64,000 bases of DNA from Phocoenobacter atlanticus (GCF_030764225.1 NZ_JASAXH010000006.1), one strand, 5' to 3'; numbered from the stretch's first letter, positions 27,080 through 36,034 are shown. Program-made: numbers and translations. The notes: a model not told the origin generated them from the letters alone.

Positions 27080-28228
27080 CTATTTATCCTTTAACTGTTT
27101 ACTTAACGTTTCTTTGACTACGCCATCAAATGAATCAGGCTTTTCTGTTTTATGCTGTTTCAAGTAGTCATCTCGCTGCTTAACTAAAGTAGCGATTTCC
27201 GCTTCTAATGATTGACGTTTTTTTAACTTCTCTTGAATAATGGCTTGCTTTTCCTTTGTGCTTTTATTTTTTAACACTTCAGGTAATTTGCTCTCTTCTA
27301 GTTCCTCTAGTGCCACTTCTTTATTTTTAATATCAGCCACTAAGTCACCCGCTCCAGAAATAACTTTTTTAACGCCTTTTTTCTTGGCATAGTAACTTGC
27401 ATTATCAACTTGTGTTGTTTTAGGTGCCGCACTACGCACTCGCATTTTAGAAACGACTTCAGCTTGTACGCTATGATCACCATAGACAATAATCGTTGTA
27501 TCCAACGCTTCTTGCTTTCTTAAAATTTCATCATCATAAGGCGTATCAATTTGTACAACTTGACCACCATCTTGCGGAATAGCTAAATACGTACCTTTAC
27601 CTAAACGTGCCATTTTTTTCCATACTTTTTTGGTCGCTCTGCTATCCCCTGCTTGCACTGTATTTACAAGAATACTTTTCTCCGTTGCTTCAGTAATAAT
27701 CGCAGGATATTGTTTTTCGTCTAAATAATCCATATGTGGTGGTGCATCACCCACTAAGAATAAAACACGCTTAGCATTCTTATCGGTACTCCATTGCAGC
27801 TTATTAACGCCCTTATCAAGTGCTTCATTCACTGACTCTGGCATATCTCCACCACCATCAGCATCAAGCCTTGTTAATGCAGAATAAAGTGATTGCACAT
27901 CCGTATCCAAATTATGTACAGTCTTTACTACATAATCATCACCACGATCACGATAGGCTACCAATGCCATACGAATTTCTGCATTTGGATTAATATCAAC
28001 AATGGTATTCGCAATAGACCAAATTTTCTTTTTTGCTCCATCAATCAACGATCTCATAGAACCTGTTGTATCCAGTACAAAAGCCACTTCAACAAGGTTT
28101 TTCTGATGTTGCATTTGTTGTGAAACTGGAATTTGTTTGTTTTGAGTGTTTGGCTCGGCAATAGCCCCTCCACTAAACAATGCAGTACATAAACCTGCAA
28201 GAAGTATTTGTTTAAATTGTGTTTTCAT
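27080..28228 (-). CDS. Secreted von Willebrand factor A domain protein
   Basis: The ATG at 28228 is preferred to 28237 because AGGA lies at a proper distance. The 382-residue protein has a signal peptide ending GGAIA (about residue 24), then a VWA domain with the metal-binding MIDAS motif DTTGSMRS and the later LDADGGGDMPESVNEAL and LFLVGDAPPHMDY. The C-terminal 100 residues are charged coiled coil (KEKQAIIQEKLKKRQSLEAEI). It is probably periplasmic and binds a protein partner; the target is unknown. Confidence 0.83.
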   Translation of the reverse strand: MKTQFKQILLAGLCTALFSGGAIAEPNTQNKQIPVSQQMQHQKNLVEVAFVLDTTGSMRSLIDGAKKKIWSIANTIVDINPNAEIRMALVAYRDRGDDYVVKTVHNLDTDVQSLYSALTRLDADGGGDMPESVNEALDKGVNKLQWSTDKNAKRVLFLVGDAPPHMDYLDEKQYPAIITEATEKSILVNTVQAGDSRATKKVWKKMARLGKGTYLAIPQDGGQVVQIDTPYDDEILRKQEALDTTIIVYGDHSVQAEVVSKMRVRSAAPKTTQVDNASYYAKKKGVKKVISGAGDLVADIKNKEVALEELEESKLPEVLKNKSTKEKQAIIQEKLKKRQSLEAEIATLVKQRDDYLKQHKTEKPDSFDGVVKETLSKQLKDK

Positions 28229-28335
28229 TATTTTCATCCTGTTGTTTAATTTAATCCTAGTATATTATCGAGAACAAAACGAGGTGGTTTATATAATTCT
28301 GACAAGGGTGACGGCATACTTTTAACTTAAATATT

Positions 28336-28434
28336 CCCCCTCCCTCACCCTCCCCCGCAAGCGGAGGAGGGAATTTTTAGCTTATATAATCGTTCCTCCC
28401 TCCGCTTTGGCGGGGGGAGGCTAGGAGGGGGGGG
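28336..28434. repeat. Inverted pair of GC-rich palindromic repeats
   Basis: Two GC-rich units with C-run/G-run arms around CCCGCAAGCGG (28350-28362 region) and CCGCTTTGGCGG (28402-28413) face each other across an AT-rich spacer. The right unit ends in eight G (28427-28434). In a genome this AT-rich they stand out. A related pair is at 32212-32317 and one unit at 6619-6661. REP-like elements of this look can act as hairpins between genes. Confidence 0.65.
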
Positions 28435-28468
28435 ATTTCAAGTACGATTTTTCCCCATGATTTTTTAT

Positions 28469-28870
28469 TTACACCCCATAATTCGGTATTTCCAACTCTA
28501 TTGGAGATAAAATTATAGATGTTCCATCTGATTTATTCTTAACGTGAAACAATAACAATCCTTTTGTCCACCAATCAGTCCGTAAGTTCCCCTCTTCACA
28601 TTGTTTTGGGCGATATTTTTCTAAAAAGGCTTGTTCACCACCTAAAACAATACTACCTACCGCAAAAGGAGGAATCCATATCAAACCAATATTATTCTCT
28701 TGATCCCACCCCACTGATACAAATTTTTCTTTTACATCAGCTTCAATAAACGCATAATTTTCAATAACTTTTGACGGTTCATATATAAAATCTAAAAAGT
28801 CAATCCACTCATAATAATAATGATATAAATCTGCTGCTATTATGTCTTCTTTCGTATAAAAGGTATTCAT
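28469..28870 (-). CDS. Small cytoplasmic protein, unknown function
   Basis: A 133-residue acidic, aromatic-rich protein (YHYYYEWIDFLDF) with GLIWIPPFAVGSIVLGGEQAFL in the middle. GGAAAAG lies upstream of the ATG. There is no signal peptide. It forms a pair with the next gene upstream, 20 bases away. It resembles small immunity-type genes in size and context only. Confidence 0.55.
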   Translation of the reverse strand: MNTFYTKEDIIAADLYHYYYEWIDFLDFIYEPSKVIENYAFIEADVKEKFVSVGWDQENNIGLIWIPPFAVGSIVLGGEQAFLEKYRPKQCEEGNLRTDWWTKGLLLFHVKNKSDGTSIILSPIELEIPNYGV

Positions 28871-28890
28871 TTTATCTTTTCCTAATTCAT

Positions 28891-29211
28891 TTAAGCTTTA
28901 TCTAAACACTTAGAGATAATTAACTCTTCATTGCTTTTGTCTAAAGTAAAATATTTTTTAATTCTGGAGTTTTTCAATAACAGGTAAATTCCATCAATAT
29001 TACTTTCAACTTTAGATTCAGAAGTAGGAGTAAAATAATGTACTTTAGGAATAATAATTTCCGATAAATTATCATAGGTTCCATATTCATTATCTGGTTG
29101 ATTTTTCATAAAAATTCTACCACTATACGCATTTCTATTTTCATTATTTCGATAGAAAAAACAAAAGAACTTAAAATCATTAAGCAGTAAAAATAGTTCA
29201 TCCCAATTCAT
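28891..29211 (-). CDS. Small cytoplasmic protein, unknown function
   Basis: A 106-residue protein beginning MNWDELFLLLNDFKFFCFFYRN and ending in charged helix. A good AAAGGAA site precedes the ATG. No family is recognised. It is the first gene of a two-gene unit with the 133-residue protein. Confidence 0.5.
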   Translation of the reverse strand: MNWDELFLLLNDFKFFCFFYRNNENRNAYSGRIFMKNQPDNEYGTYDNLSEIIIPKVHYFTPTSESKVESNIDGIYLLLKNSRIKKYFTLDKSNEELIISKCLDKA

Positions 29212-29296
29212 ATTTATTCCTTTAATCTCGTATGCTGATATTTTTGCAAATTTTACTCAACAAGTAACCGCTATAATCAATACTTTAAAATATAAT

Positions 29297-30433
29297 TTAC
29301 TCTTCCCACCATTCTAGTTTAGGTAACTTATTCAAATTAAAAATTTCACCAATTCTAGGGGTGACTAATTTAATTTTATCTTGTTCTGAAACCTTATCAT
29401 TATAAGTTTGTAAAGCTTTTGCAATACGTTGCACAGGTTCATTCCATTGATGAGTGGATAAATCAAACTTGCCCCAATGTATCGGTAAAACCACTTTAGT
29501 TTGAATGTCAATACTCGCCTGAGCGGTTTGTTCTGGTAGCATATGAACATCTTTCCAACTTTCGTTATAAGCCCCATCTTCCATAAAGGCGATATCAAAA
29601 CCACCAAAACGCTGTCCAATTTTTGCAAATTCAGGGGAGTAACCCCCGTCTCCGCTAAAGTAAGCTTTAAGTTTTGGAGCAATAATTGCCCACGAACCCC
29701 ATAAAGTCTGACGATGATTAAAAATCCCTCTGCCACTAAAATGGCGACTAGGAGCAAAAACAAATTGGATATGATTAAAGTTTACCTCTTCATACCAATC
29801 ATATTCAGTGACTTTTTCATTCACCACTCCCCAACGCAACAAATGTGCTTTAACCCCTAAAGGTACATAAAAATGCCCCACTTTGGCGTTCATTTGCTTA
29901 ATGCCTTGATAATCTAAATGATCATAATGATCGTGTGAAATCAATACCACATCAATAAAAGGTAAATCTGCCACTTTGGGGGTATTAGTCATTTCAAAAG
30001 GTTCAACTAAAAATGGAATCGGAGAAGCATTATGAAAAACAGGATCCGTTATAATCGTTGTATTATTGGTTTTAAACAATACCGTAGAATGCCCTAACCA
30101 TACAAACTCACCATTATTTAATGAATTTAACTTTTTAGTGATTAGCGGTTTATCTGGATTTTTACCCTTTGGCGGAAAAATAAAATTCATTGTTAACGCC
30201 AAACGATCTATTTTTCGCTCACCTTGTGCCATTCCAATTGAAGTCGCATTGGTCGGAATTAAGTTTTGAAAATGCTCTCCATCAAAGTGCGTAGATTGTT
30301 GAATTTTATCCATACTCTCTGCATTTGGATCATCTCCAAAAGTTGGATGTAAATTCACATATAAAACCCCGATTATCACTAAAACAGCAGTTAGTAACAA
30401 TAATTTTTTGAGTATTTTTAGGGCAGTTTTCAT
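29297..30433 (-). CDS. Membrane-anchored MBL-fold metallohydrolase (NAPE-PLD/RomA-like)
   Basis: A 378-residue protein with an N-terminal anchor (LKKLLLLTAVLVIIGVLYVNL, about 8-28). The metallo-beta-lactamase site is the SHDHYDHLD motif, with GHSTVLFKTNNTTIITDPVF before it and FSGDGGYSPEF and LPIHWGKFDLS after it. These match the NAPE-PLD/RomA/YtnP-like branch of L-ascorbate-6-phosphate-lactonase-type hydrolases. The substrate is unknown. The catalytic domain is probably periplasmic. Confidence 0.82.
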   Translation of the reverse strand: MKTALKILKKLLLLTAVLVIIGVLYVNLHPTFGDDPNAESMDKIQQSTHFDGEHFQNLIPTNATSIGMAQGERKIDRLALTMNFIFPPKGKNPDKPLITKKLNSLNNGEFVWLGHSTVLFKTNNTTIITDPVFHNASPIPFLVEPFEMTNTPKVADLPFIDVVLISHDHYDHLDYQGIKQMNAKVGHFYVPLGVKAHLLRWGVVNEKVTEYDWYEEVNFNHIQFVFAPSRHFSGRGIFNHRQTLWGSWAIIAPKLKAYFSGDGGYSPEFAKIGQRFGGFDIAFMEDGAYNESWKDVHMLPEQTAQASIDIQTKVVLPIHWGKFDLSTHQWNEPVQRIAKALQTYNDKVSEQDKIKLVTPRIGEIFNLNKLPKLEWWEE

Positions 30434-30469
30434 TCGTTATTTTTCCTTACTATTTTATTCAAATCAAAA

Positions 30470-30497
30470 TTGACATAGGAAAGGGGGGGGGTACAAT
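30470..30497 (+). promoter_or_regulatory. Candidate phase-variable promoter with poly-G spacer
   Basis: A perfect TTGACA (30470-30475), a 16-base spacer containing nine G (30483-30491), and TACAAT (30492-30497). One G more gives the 17-base optimum; one less weakens the promoter. The gene starts at 30539, with GAGG upstream of the ATG. Confidence 0.7.
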
Positions 30498-30538
30498 ATA
30501 ACACTTCATTCACAAAACTTAAATAACGAGGTAAAAAA

Positions 30539-30853
30539 ATGTTTATTATTTGGCAAGGATTTGGATTTTTAGCCGCCCTTATTCCACTTATCATATTCGC
30601 TGCAGTACAATCCACTTTAGTGGCAACATCATTTGGTGCATATATTTTTGATATTGCCGCAACATTATCTGCTATCGCCGTATGGCTAGTGGGTTCAAAA
30701 CTAAATGGTGGAAAAGGGAAAGAACTTATTGATCCTGAAACGAATGAAACTGTTATTTTAAAGAAAAAACACACGCTTTTCTGGATCCCTATGCAATGGT
30801 TCGCCATTCCTCTTATTGGGATTGCGGTGATAACTCTTGCTTCACATTTTTAA
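30539..30853 (+). CDS. Small integral membrane protein behind a poly-G promoter
   Basis: A 104-residue protein with three hydrophobic stretches at about residues 5-25, 29-50 and 82-101. A polar loop between the second and third contains GGKGKELIDPETNETVILKKKHTLFW split over its length. It is the only plus-strand gene between 20211 and 37416, and it has a strong promoter of its own. I recognise no named family. Slippage in the G-run could switch its expression. Confidence 0.75.
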   Translation: MFIIWQGFGFLAALIPLIIFAAVQSTLVATSFGAYIFDIAATLSAIAVWLVGSKLNGGKGKELIDPETNETVILKKKHTLFWIPMQWFAIPLIGIAVITLASHF

Positions 30854-30874
30854 AAACTACTTGCACTTAAATAT

Positions 30875-30928
30875 AAGCGGTCACTTGTTCAACATTTTTT
30901 GCAAATTTTGTTCAACAAGTCACCGCTA
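30875..30928 (+). terminator. Inverted uptake-sequence pair acting as terminator
   Basis: AAGCGGTCACTTGTTCAAC and GTTCAACAAGTCACCGCT form a long, slightly imperfect stem around TTTTTTGCAAATTTT. It lies between the converging 104-residue gene and the minus-strand gene at 30938. Confidence 0.6.
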
Positions 30929-30937
30929 TAATAAAGT

Positions 30938-31738
30938 TTATTTTAACTGAATATGTATATGATCATCGTGCCTAACTGCTCTACAGCCGTGATACCTAAT
31001 TTTTCGATGATGTAACTTCATTCGATCTTTTAGATGAGGTTCAATAAATAATTTTCCTAAACTATTATTGTTTAACACCGTATTAATCAATTTTTTCGTA
31101 CCTTTAGTAGAAAAAACTAACTCGTTATTTATCGTACCAAAGGTTAAATATTTCGGATAATCATATTGAAAATAACCTTTTTTAAAACACCTTTCAATTT
31201 GATTCTTTTCATAAAGTTTTGGAGCTTCAAATACCCCATAGCCACTATTCGACTTTTGTTTATTGGTGATTATGCCATTTGGGGTTTCATAAATTAAACT
31301 GATATCTAGTTTTTTACCATCGTTATGGCTGAAATGGGGCAATAGGGGAAATTTGTTTATAAAAGGAAAACTCGCATCTAAATAGTGGATTTCAATATCT
31401 GTTCCTTTTAACTCTTTTGCAACTTGTTGTAATAATTGATTTAATTTTGGTTTGACATAATTTCTGTTTAATAAATCCGTCATAAAAGTAACAGGTTTTA
31501 TTTTAGTATTATGCTGTACGGCTTCTCTTCCAAAAAAGGGGGCAACAAAAGGAATAACAAAGAATGTTGAGAATAAATACAGGGTGATAAAAATCATTGA
31601 GCCCTGTAATTTGATGACTTTTTTAATACGTTTTGATAAAAATAGAGAAAGTAAAAAAATCACCCCGCCAATTTGAGTGACAAGGGTTAAAATACCAAAA
31701 ATGAAAAAATAACTTATTCGTTTGATGGCTTTATTCAT
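30938..31738 (-). CDS. Membrane-anchored protein with LAS-type metallopeptidase motifs
   Basis: A 266-residue protein with two N-terminal membrane helices (about 10-33 and 45-66). The rest carries SHNDGKKLD (H, G at +3 and D at +7, as in the SxHxxGxAxD motif) and near the C-terminus HDDHIHIQ (HxH). These are the zinc-ligand spacings of LAS peptidases (M15/M74, for example MepA and VanX). I infer a periplasmic peptidoglycan peptidase. The match is by motif only. Confidence 0.5.
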   Translation of the reverse strand: MNKAIKRISYFFIFGILTLVTQIGGVIFLLSLFLSKRIKKVIKLQGSMIFITLYLFSTFFVIPFVAPFFGREAVQHNTKIKPVTFMTDLLNRNYVKPKLNQLLQQVAKELKGTDIEIHYLDASFPFINKFPLLPHFSHNDGKKLDISLIYETPNGIITNKQKSNSGYGVFEAPKLYEKNQIERCFKKGYFQYDYPKYLTFGTINNELVFSTKGTKKLINTVLNNNSLGKLFIEPHLKDRMKLHHRKIRYHGCRAVRHDDHIHIQLK

Positions 31739-31755
31739 TGTGAAATCTCAAGAAG

Positions 31756-32190
31756 TTAATTAAATTTTTTAGAGATAAAATTCTTACTTTCACTATCATC
31801 AGGATTTAATAGTTGCACAACAAAATCTGGTGCTAAATTAAACATTTTAATTATATTTGTGACGGTATCAGAACTAACCGCTTCTGCAAAATCTTCCAAT
31901 ATTGGAATAACATTACACTCTTTTTCCCACACCTGATACATCTCATCACCGATTATTTGAGCTTCTTGCCATTTGCCTTCATATATATCTGAAAAGTTGT
32001 AATTTTCCCAAGCAGCAATATCATCAACATCCACCTTTTCATCTGAAAATAAAAGGGAAATTTCAATAGATTTATGCCAAGGAAAAATGCCAATATCTAA
32101 GACTTTCAATTCTCTATTTTTATAAATATGCACTGCTTCTTGTAATTTATTTGCAATGACTTTTTCAATATTGTTTAAATTGTATGACAT
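31756..32190 (-). CDS. Small cytoplasmic protein, unknown function
   Basis: A 144-residue acidic protein without signal peptide: an N-terminal helix (NIEKVIANKLQEAVHIY), then strands (ELKVLDIGIFPWHKSIEISLLFS), and a helical C-terminus with CNVIPILEDFAEAV. The size and style suit immunity-type proteins (compare DUF4303-like), but I do not recognise the family. It ends 18 bases before the LAS-type gene starts. Confidence 0.5.
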   Translation of the reverse strand: MSYNLNNIEKVIANKLQEAVHIYKNRELKVLDIGIFPWHKSIEISLLFSDEKVDVDDIAAWENYNFSDIYEGKWQEAQIIGDEMYQVWEKECNVIPILEDFAEAVSSDTVTNIIKMFNLAPDFVVQLLNPDDSESKNFISKKFN

Positions 32191-32211
32191 AGTTAGTATC
32201 CATTAAATGTT

Positions 32212-32317
32212 CCCCTCCTAGCCTCTCTCCACAAGCGGATAGAGGAATAATCCATATCTCGCTCACAGAAAAAATAGATCCCCTCCTCCCGCTTGCGGGG
32301 GAGGGTTAGGGTGGGGG
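32212..32317. repeat. Second inverted pair of GC-rich palindromic repeats
   Basis: The left unit CCCCTCCTAGCCTC...ACAAGCGG (32212-32239) and the right unit CCCGCTTGCGGGGGAGGG (32288-32305), which runs on to GTGGGGG, face each other. The layout is as at 28336-28434. The cores hold CAAGCGG/CCGCTTG, the same core as the uptake-type sequences. Confidence 0.65.
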
Positions 32318-32396
32318 AATAATTTCTATTTTTTACATTATTTATTATTAATTTTTAAAAATCAATACATAAAAGTAGTGTGTATTCCATATCAAT

Positions 32397-33533
32397 TTAT
32401 TCACAAACAGATAATCCTTGTTTATAACATTGACTATAACGCTCTGCCTGCTCTGCTCGTTTTTGGGTATTTGGGTGAGTAGAAAATAAGTCACTACCCT
32501 GTTGTGAGTTGTCTAAAATCGGCTCTTCTTTTGTTGAAGACAAAAGTTTACTATCTGCCTCTATTCGATTAAGAATTTTTGCAAAAGATTTAGGATCAAT
32601 ACGAGCCTGTAACATTTTATTAAATGCAAATTCATCTGCCTCTGTTTCGTGATCTCGAGAATAACGATTGGCAACGACAGCGGTACCTAATCCCACCACT
32701 AAATCTGCCAGTCCATCAGTATCGCCCACAACAGAAAGTACAATCACAGTCATTAATGATTTTTGTACTACAGACTGCAAGCCGTGACGATTAACAATAT
32801 GCCCGACTTCGTGTAATAAAACAGCATCTATCTCATCAGAATTTTGACTGATTTCTACCAGTCTATCTGTCACTATAATATCACCAGAGGGCAACGCAAA
32901 GGCATTCGCTAATTCAATATCATCATCTAGGGAGAAACGTCTAAAACGAAGTTGATAGTTTACATCATTATCAGGGAGCAAAGGTAATAATTTATCTTTA
33001 AAACGTTGTTGAATACGTGCTTTCGTTTTGTCATCTAACTTACTCTCTTCTAACATAAATTCATCAACAAATTCTAAGGTTTGCTCACCAAGAACTTGTC
33101 TAATTTCGGTAGGAACAATATAGGCAATTTTTTGACTTACCCAAGGCACACCCCATTGTAAGAAACTCAAGGCAAAGACAACCACAATCAGGGTAAATAG
33201 AATAATACGTTTAAAACTACTTTCTTGACGATGTAACCATAAGAAAAAGCGATTACTTTTAGTATTAGCAATTAGCGTATCAACAGAATTATTATCAGAA
33301 GTAATAAAAATAGAGCCATCCGCTAGCTCTATTTTTCGTTCAAGATTACCTAATCTAGGCTCAATAACAAGTTGATGGATTTCTCCTGTCAGTGTTTCAC
33401 CATTGGAAATTTCAACACTATAAATACGATTTTGTTGCTCACGATGAACAATTTTATCATCGCAAGCAACGGTTAGCGTTGCTTCACACTGTGCAGCACT
33501 ACCTTTAGGAAACCATCGACCTGTTATTAACAT
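32397..33533 (-). CDS. M48 family zinc metalloprotease
   Basis: A 378-residue protein. The N-terminal 100 residues are a small soluble strand-rich domain, followed by a membrane helix (about 109-126). The M48 catalytic motif is HEVGH at 241-245, with the third ligand region HETEADEFAFNKML later and a THPNTQKRAEQ tail. The catalytic part is probably periplasmic, in envelope quality control. The start overlaps the DUF898 gene as TAATG, a conserved pairing of membrane protein and protease. Confidence 0.87.
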   Translation of the reverse strand: MLITGRWFPKGSAAQCEATLTVACDDKIVHREQQNRIYSVEISNGETLTGEIHQLVIEPRLGNLERKIELADGSIFITSDNNSVDTLIANTKSNRFFLWLHRQESSFKRIILFTLIVVVFALSFLQWGVPWVSQKIAYIVPTEIRQVLGEQTLEFVDEFMLEESKLDDKTKARIQQRFKDKLLPLLPDNDVNYQLRFRRFSLDDDIELANAFALPSGDIIVTDRLVEISQNSDEIDAVLLHEVGHIVNRHGLQSVVQKSLMTVIVLSVVGDTDGLADLVVGLGTAVVANRYSRDHETEADEFAFNKMLQARIDPKSFAKILNRIEADSKLLSSTKEEPILDNSQQGSDLFSTHPNTQKRAEQAERYSQCYKQGLSVCE

Positions 33534-34741
33534 TAAAAACCAACACCGACATCAATATCAAAAGCATCCCCAATTTCTTCACCAATTGCAGATTGCTCTT
33601 TTACTTTTTGGGTTAAATAATCATCAATATTAACATTGCCATCATCAATCCACGTATTGGTAACAACATAGCGAGACATTCTTACCGCCGCCCAAGATGA
33701 GCCAATACCAAAGGTAAAAATAACGAGTAACATATTGGTAATCATTGTTCCAAATAAACCTTTTGCAGTAATGGTTGATTTAAAACAAACCTTATCATCA
33801 AGTAGCATATTTTGATAAACATATTGACGCTGGCGACTATAAATATAGGCACCAATAAATAGAGAGAATATTAAGAAGCCTGCATAGATTAAAATAAACA
33901 TTGTGATAAATATAGGGTTAGTTTCCATTTCATAAGCAAGATCATAGCGGTTCATTCCTGATAAATCGAAACCTAATGCTATAAAACCTGCTACAAAAAC
34001 GCCACCAACAAGAAGAGTAATCAATGCTGCTTTCACATAAATCATAAAGAGTTTCTTTTTAGTCACATTAACGGAAAATTCACCTTGCCCAAATTTCAAA
34101 CCACCAATAGTATATTCAATCTCTTTTTTCTTTCTTATAACCATAATATAAACAGATAAAACAAGTGCTATAACAAAGCCAACAATACCAGTAATTATAG
34201 GCAAGACAAAAAGACTCACTGGATTTTCATTGCCACTCATAGCCTGTGTAAAATTATTCTGAAACATATAGGCACTCACCGTACTACTTGCTATAACTGG
34301 TAAAAGAAAAACCAAAAAAATCAATATTGGTAGCCATAAATAAATTAAATAAGCTCGTCCTAAGCCTCCTTCAAAACTGAATCTCACATTACTAAAACTG
34401 GTCATTCGAGCATTAAACATCAAACTACGCCAAATTAACCAAGGTGCAACCACAAATAGTAATAGAGGTAAAATTAACGAAAGAGCTGGAGTGAGTTGAC
34501 TTAATACACCATAGCTAATCACTAACACTAAACCAATAATATAACCTACTAGCAACTGTCTCCCTGTTGCGTGATAATCTAAAGTGCGTCCTTGATACTC
34601 GGTATTTCCGTAAAAATAACGAGTTGTACGCACTTTTGCCCAAGGGTAATACAATCCCAAAGTCACGATAGTTAATAACACATTCACTATCCAAATTTTG
34701 AAATACTCACCGCCTTTACCATTAAATGCTAATGCTTTCAT
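33533..34741 (-). CDS. YjgN/DUF898 family membrane protein
   Basis: A 402-residue inner-membrane protein with the DUF898 repeats: FNGKGGEYFKIWIVNVLLTIVTLGLY early on, YPWAKVRTTRYFYGNTEYQGR (split across residues 33-53), and a second such unit near LFGTMITNMLLVIFTFGIGSSWAAVRMSRYV. About eight membrane helices. Function unknown. It is first in an operon with the M48 protease. Confidence 0.87.
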   Translation of the reverse strand: MKALAFNGKGGEYFKIWIVNVLLTIVTLGLYYPWAKVRTTRYFYGNTEYQGRTLDYHATGRQLLVGYIIGLVLVISYGVLSQLTPALSLILPLLLFVVAPWLIWRSLMFNARMTSFSNVRFSFEGGLGRAYLIYLWLPILIFLVFLLPVIASSTVSAYMFQNNFTQAMSGNENPVSLFVLPIITGIVGFVIALVLSVYIMVIRKKKEIEYTIGGLKFGQGEFSVNVTKKKLFMIYVKAALITLLVGGVFVAGFIALGFDLSGMNRYDLAYEMETNPIFITMFILIYAGFLIFSLFIGAYIYSRQRQYVYQNMLLDDKVCFKSTITAKGLFGTMITNMLLVIFTFGIGSSWAAVRMSRYVVTNTWIDDGNVNIDDYLTQKVKEQSAIGEEIGDAFDIDVGVGF

Positions 34742-34831
34742 TTTTGCCTCTATAATTTAATTAAATGAACAAGAGAATGATAAAGTAAAGTTTTAGACAC
34801 TTCAATTTTATTCTATAATTTAAACAAAAAA

Positions 34832-34860
34832 TAACCGCTTATTTGATAAACAAGCGGTTA
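34832..34860. terminator. Uptake-core hairpin between the GST gene and the DUF898 gene
   Basis: TAACCGCTT and AAGCGGTTA form a perfect 9-bp stem with an 11-base loop. The right arm includes ACAAGCGGTT. A T-rich run and TTTGCAAA follow. Confidence 0.55.
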
Positions 34861-34889
34861 CATTTTAATAAAAATTTGCAAAAATATAA

Positions 34890-35558
34890 TTACAACGCTT
34901 CACTTTTTGCTAATGCTTTCTTATAAGACTCAATCGCCTCAACTCTCTCTACATAATCTGCAATATTTGGAAAATCTCGCTGAAAATTAAATAATTTCAA
35001 ACGATTAATAGTCAATAATTCAAAGCTTGTCACGATATCTGCTGCAGTAAGTTCATCGCCAGCTAAAAATTGATTTTCTTCTAGTTGATCATTCATATAG
35101 CCAAGTAATTTTTTAATACGTGGCATTGGAAAAAATGTTGCGGCAGTTTGGGTGACACGTTTAATCAATGGACGTATTAAGAAAGGTGTTTTTTCTGTCA
35201 TTGAATTAAAAATAAACACCATCAATAACATTGGCATTAAACTTCCCTGCCCTGCGTGGAACCAGTATAAATAAGGCACGCGATTTTTATCACCTTGTGC
35301 AGGACGCAGTCTCTTCCCTTCTTCACTATATTTATCTAAAATATAATCCACAATTGCATTGGTTTCTGCTAACACAACATCGCCATCTGTAATAATCGGT
35401 GCAGTGCCTGCGGGATGTAATGCCTTATATTCCTCTGGGGCAAGCATTGTTTTTTTATCACGTGCATATACCTTTAATTCATAAGGTACATTAAGTTCTT
35501 CAAGCAACCAAATAATGCGAAAAGATTGTGAGTTTTCTAGGTGGTGTAATGTAATCAT
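34890..35558 (-). CDS. Glutathione S-transferase
   Basis: A 222-residue protein with the thioredoxin-like N-terminal domain (MITLHHLENSQSFRIIWLLEELNVPYELKVY) and the GSH-binding AETNAIVDYIL helix (about 64-74), then the helical C-terminal domain with the N-capping box LTAADIVTSFELL. The catalytic S/T position is SQSFR. It is probably a cytoplasmic detoxification enzyme. It lies next to an OhrR-like regulator. Confidence 0.9.
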   Translation of the reverse strand: MITLHHLENSQSFRIIWLLEELNVPYELKVYARDKKTMLAPEEYKALHPAGTAPIITDGDVVLAETNAIVDYILDKYSEEGKRLRPAQGDKNRVPYLYWFHAGQGSLMPMLLMVFIFNSMTEKTPFLIRPLIKRVTQTAATFFPMPRIKKLLGYMNDQLEENQFLAGDELTAADIVTSFELLTINRLKLFNFQRDFPNIADYVERVEAIESYKKALAKSEAL

Positions 35559-35599
35559 TTTAAAGCCTCTTTTGTTGTTAATAATTCGATAATTTTCTA

Positions 35600-36034
35600 T
35601 TAAATTAAGTCAGATTTGAATTTATCTAATAAAAATATAAGCTGTTGATATTCTGTTTCAGTTAATGCTTGTGTTTGTTCCTGCCTAATTTTATCTCGCT
35701 CTTTTTGGGCAAGAATTTTTAATTTAATCCCTTTATCTGTTAACTTCACTTTTTTCATTCGTTTATCCGTGTCACTGACGATAAGTGTAATTAAATTTTT
35801 ATCACACATTTTTTTCAGCATTAACGTTAAACACCCATTATCAATTAAGGTTTTTTTGTGTAATTCTCCAACGCTAATATTATCCTCTTCCCACAAAGCC
35901 ATCATTGCTACATATTGCGGATAAGTTAGATCAATCTTTTCAAGTGATACCCTATAACGTCGTGTGATTGCATTTGAAATCACATAGAAACGATGACAAA
36001 GCTGGTTAGATAATTGTTGATTATTTGTTGTCAT
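35600..36034 (-). CDS. MarR family regulator, OhrR-like
   Basis: A 144-residue winged-helix protein. The N-terminus QLCHRFYVISNAITRRYRVSLE with C13, followed by LTYPQYVAMMALWEEDNISVGEL, matches OhrR, in which the equivalent Cys senses organic hydroperoxides. The wing region is DTDKRMKKVKLTDKG. In OhrR systems it represses ohr. Here only an apparent remnant of ohr (37416) is near, so its present target may be the GST or ltrA gene. Confidence 0.8.
   Translation of the reverse strand: MTTNNQQLSNQLCHRFYVISNAITRRYRVSLEKIDLTYPQYVAMMALWEEDNISVGELHKKTLIDNGCLTLMLKKMCDKNLITLIVSDTDKRMKKVKLTDKGIKLKILAQKERDKIRQEQTQALTETEYQQLIFLLDKFKSDLI

Noticed and set aside
28266..28460. A small insertion sequence at the GC-rich repeats
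   Set aside because: There is no transposase frame and no target-site duplication that I can see; REP-like palindromes explain the structure.
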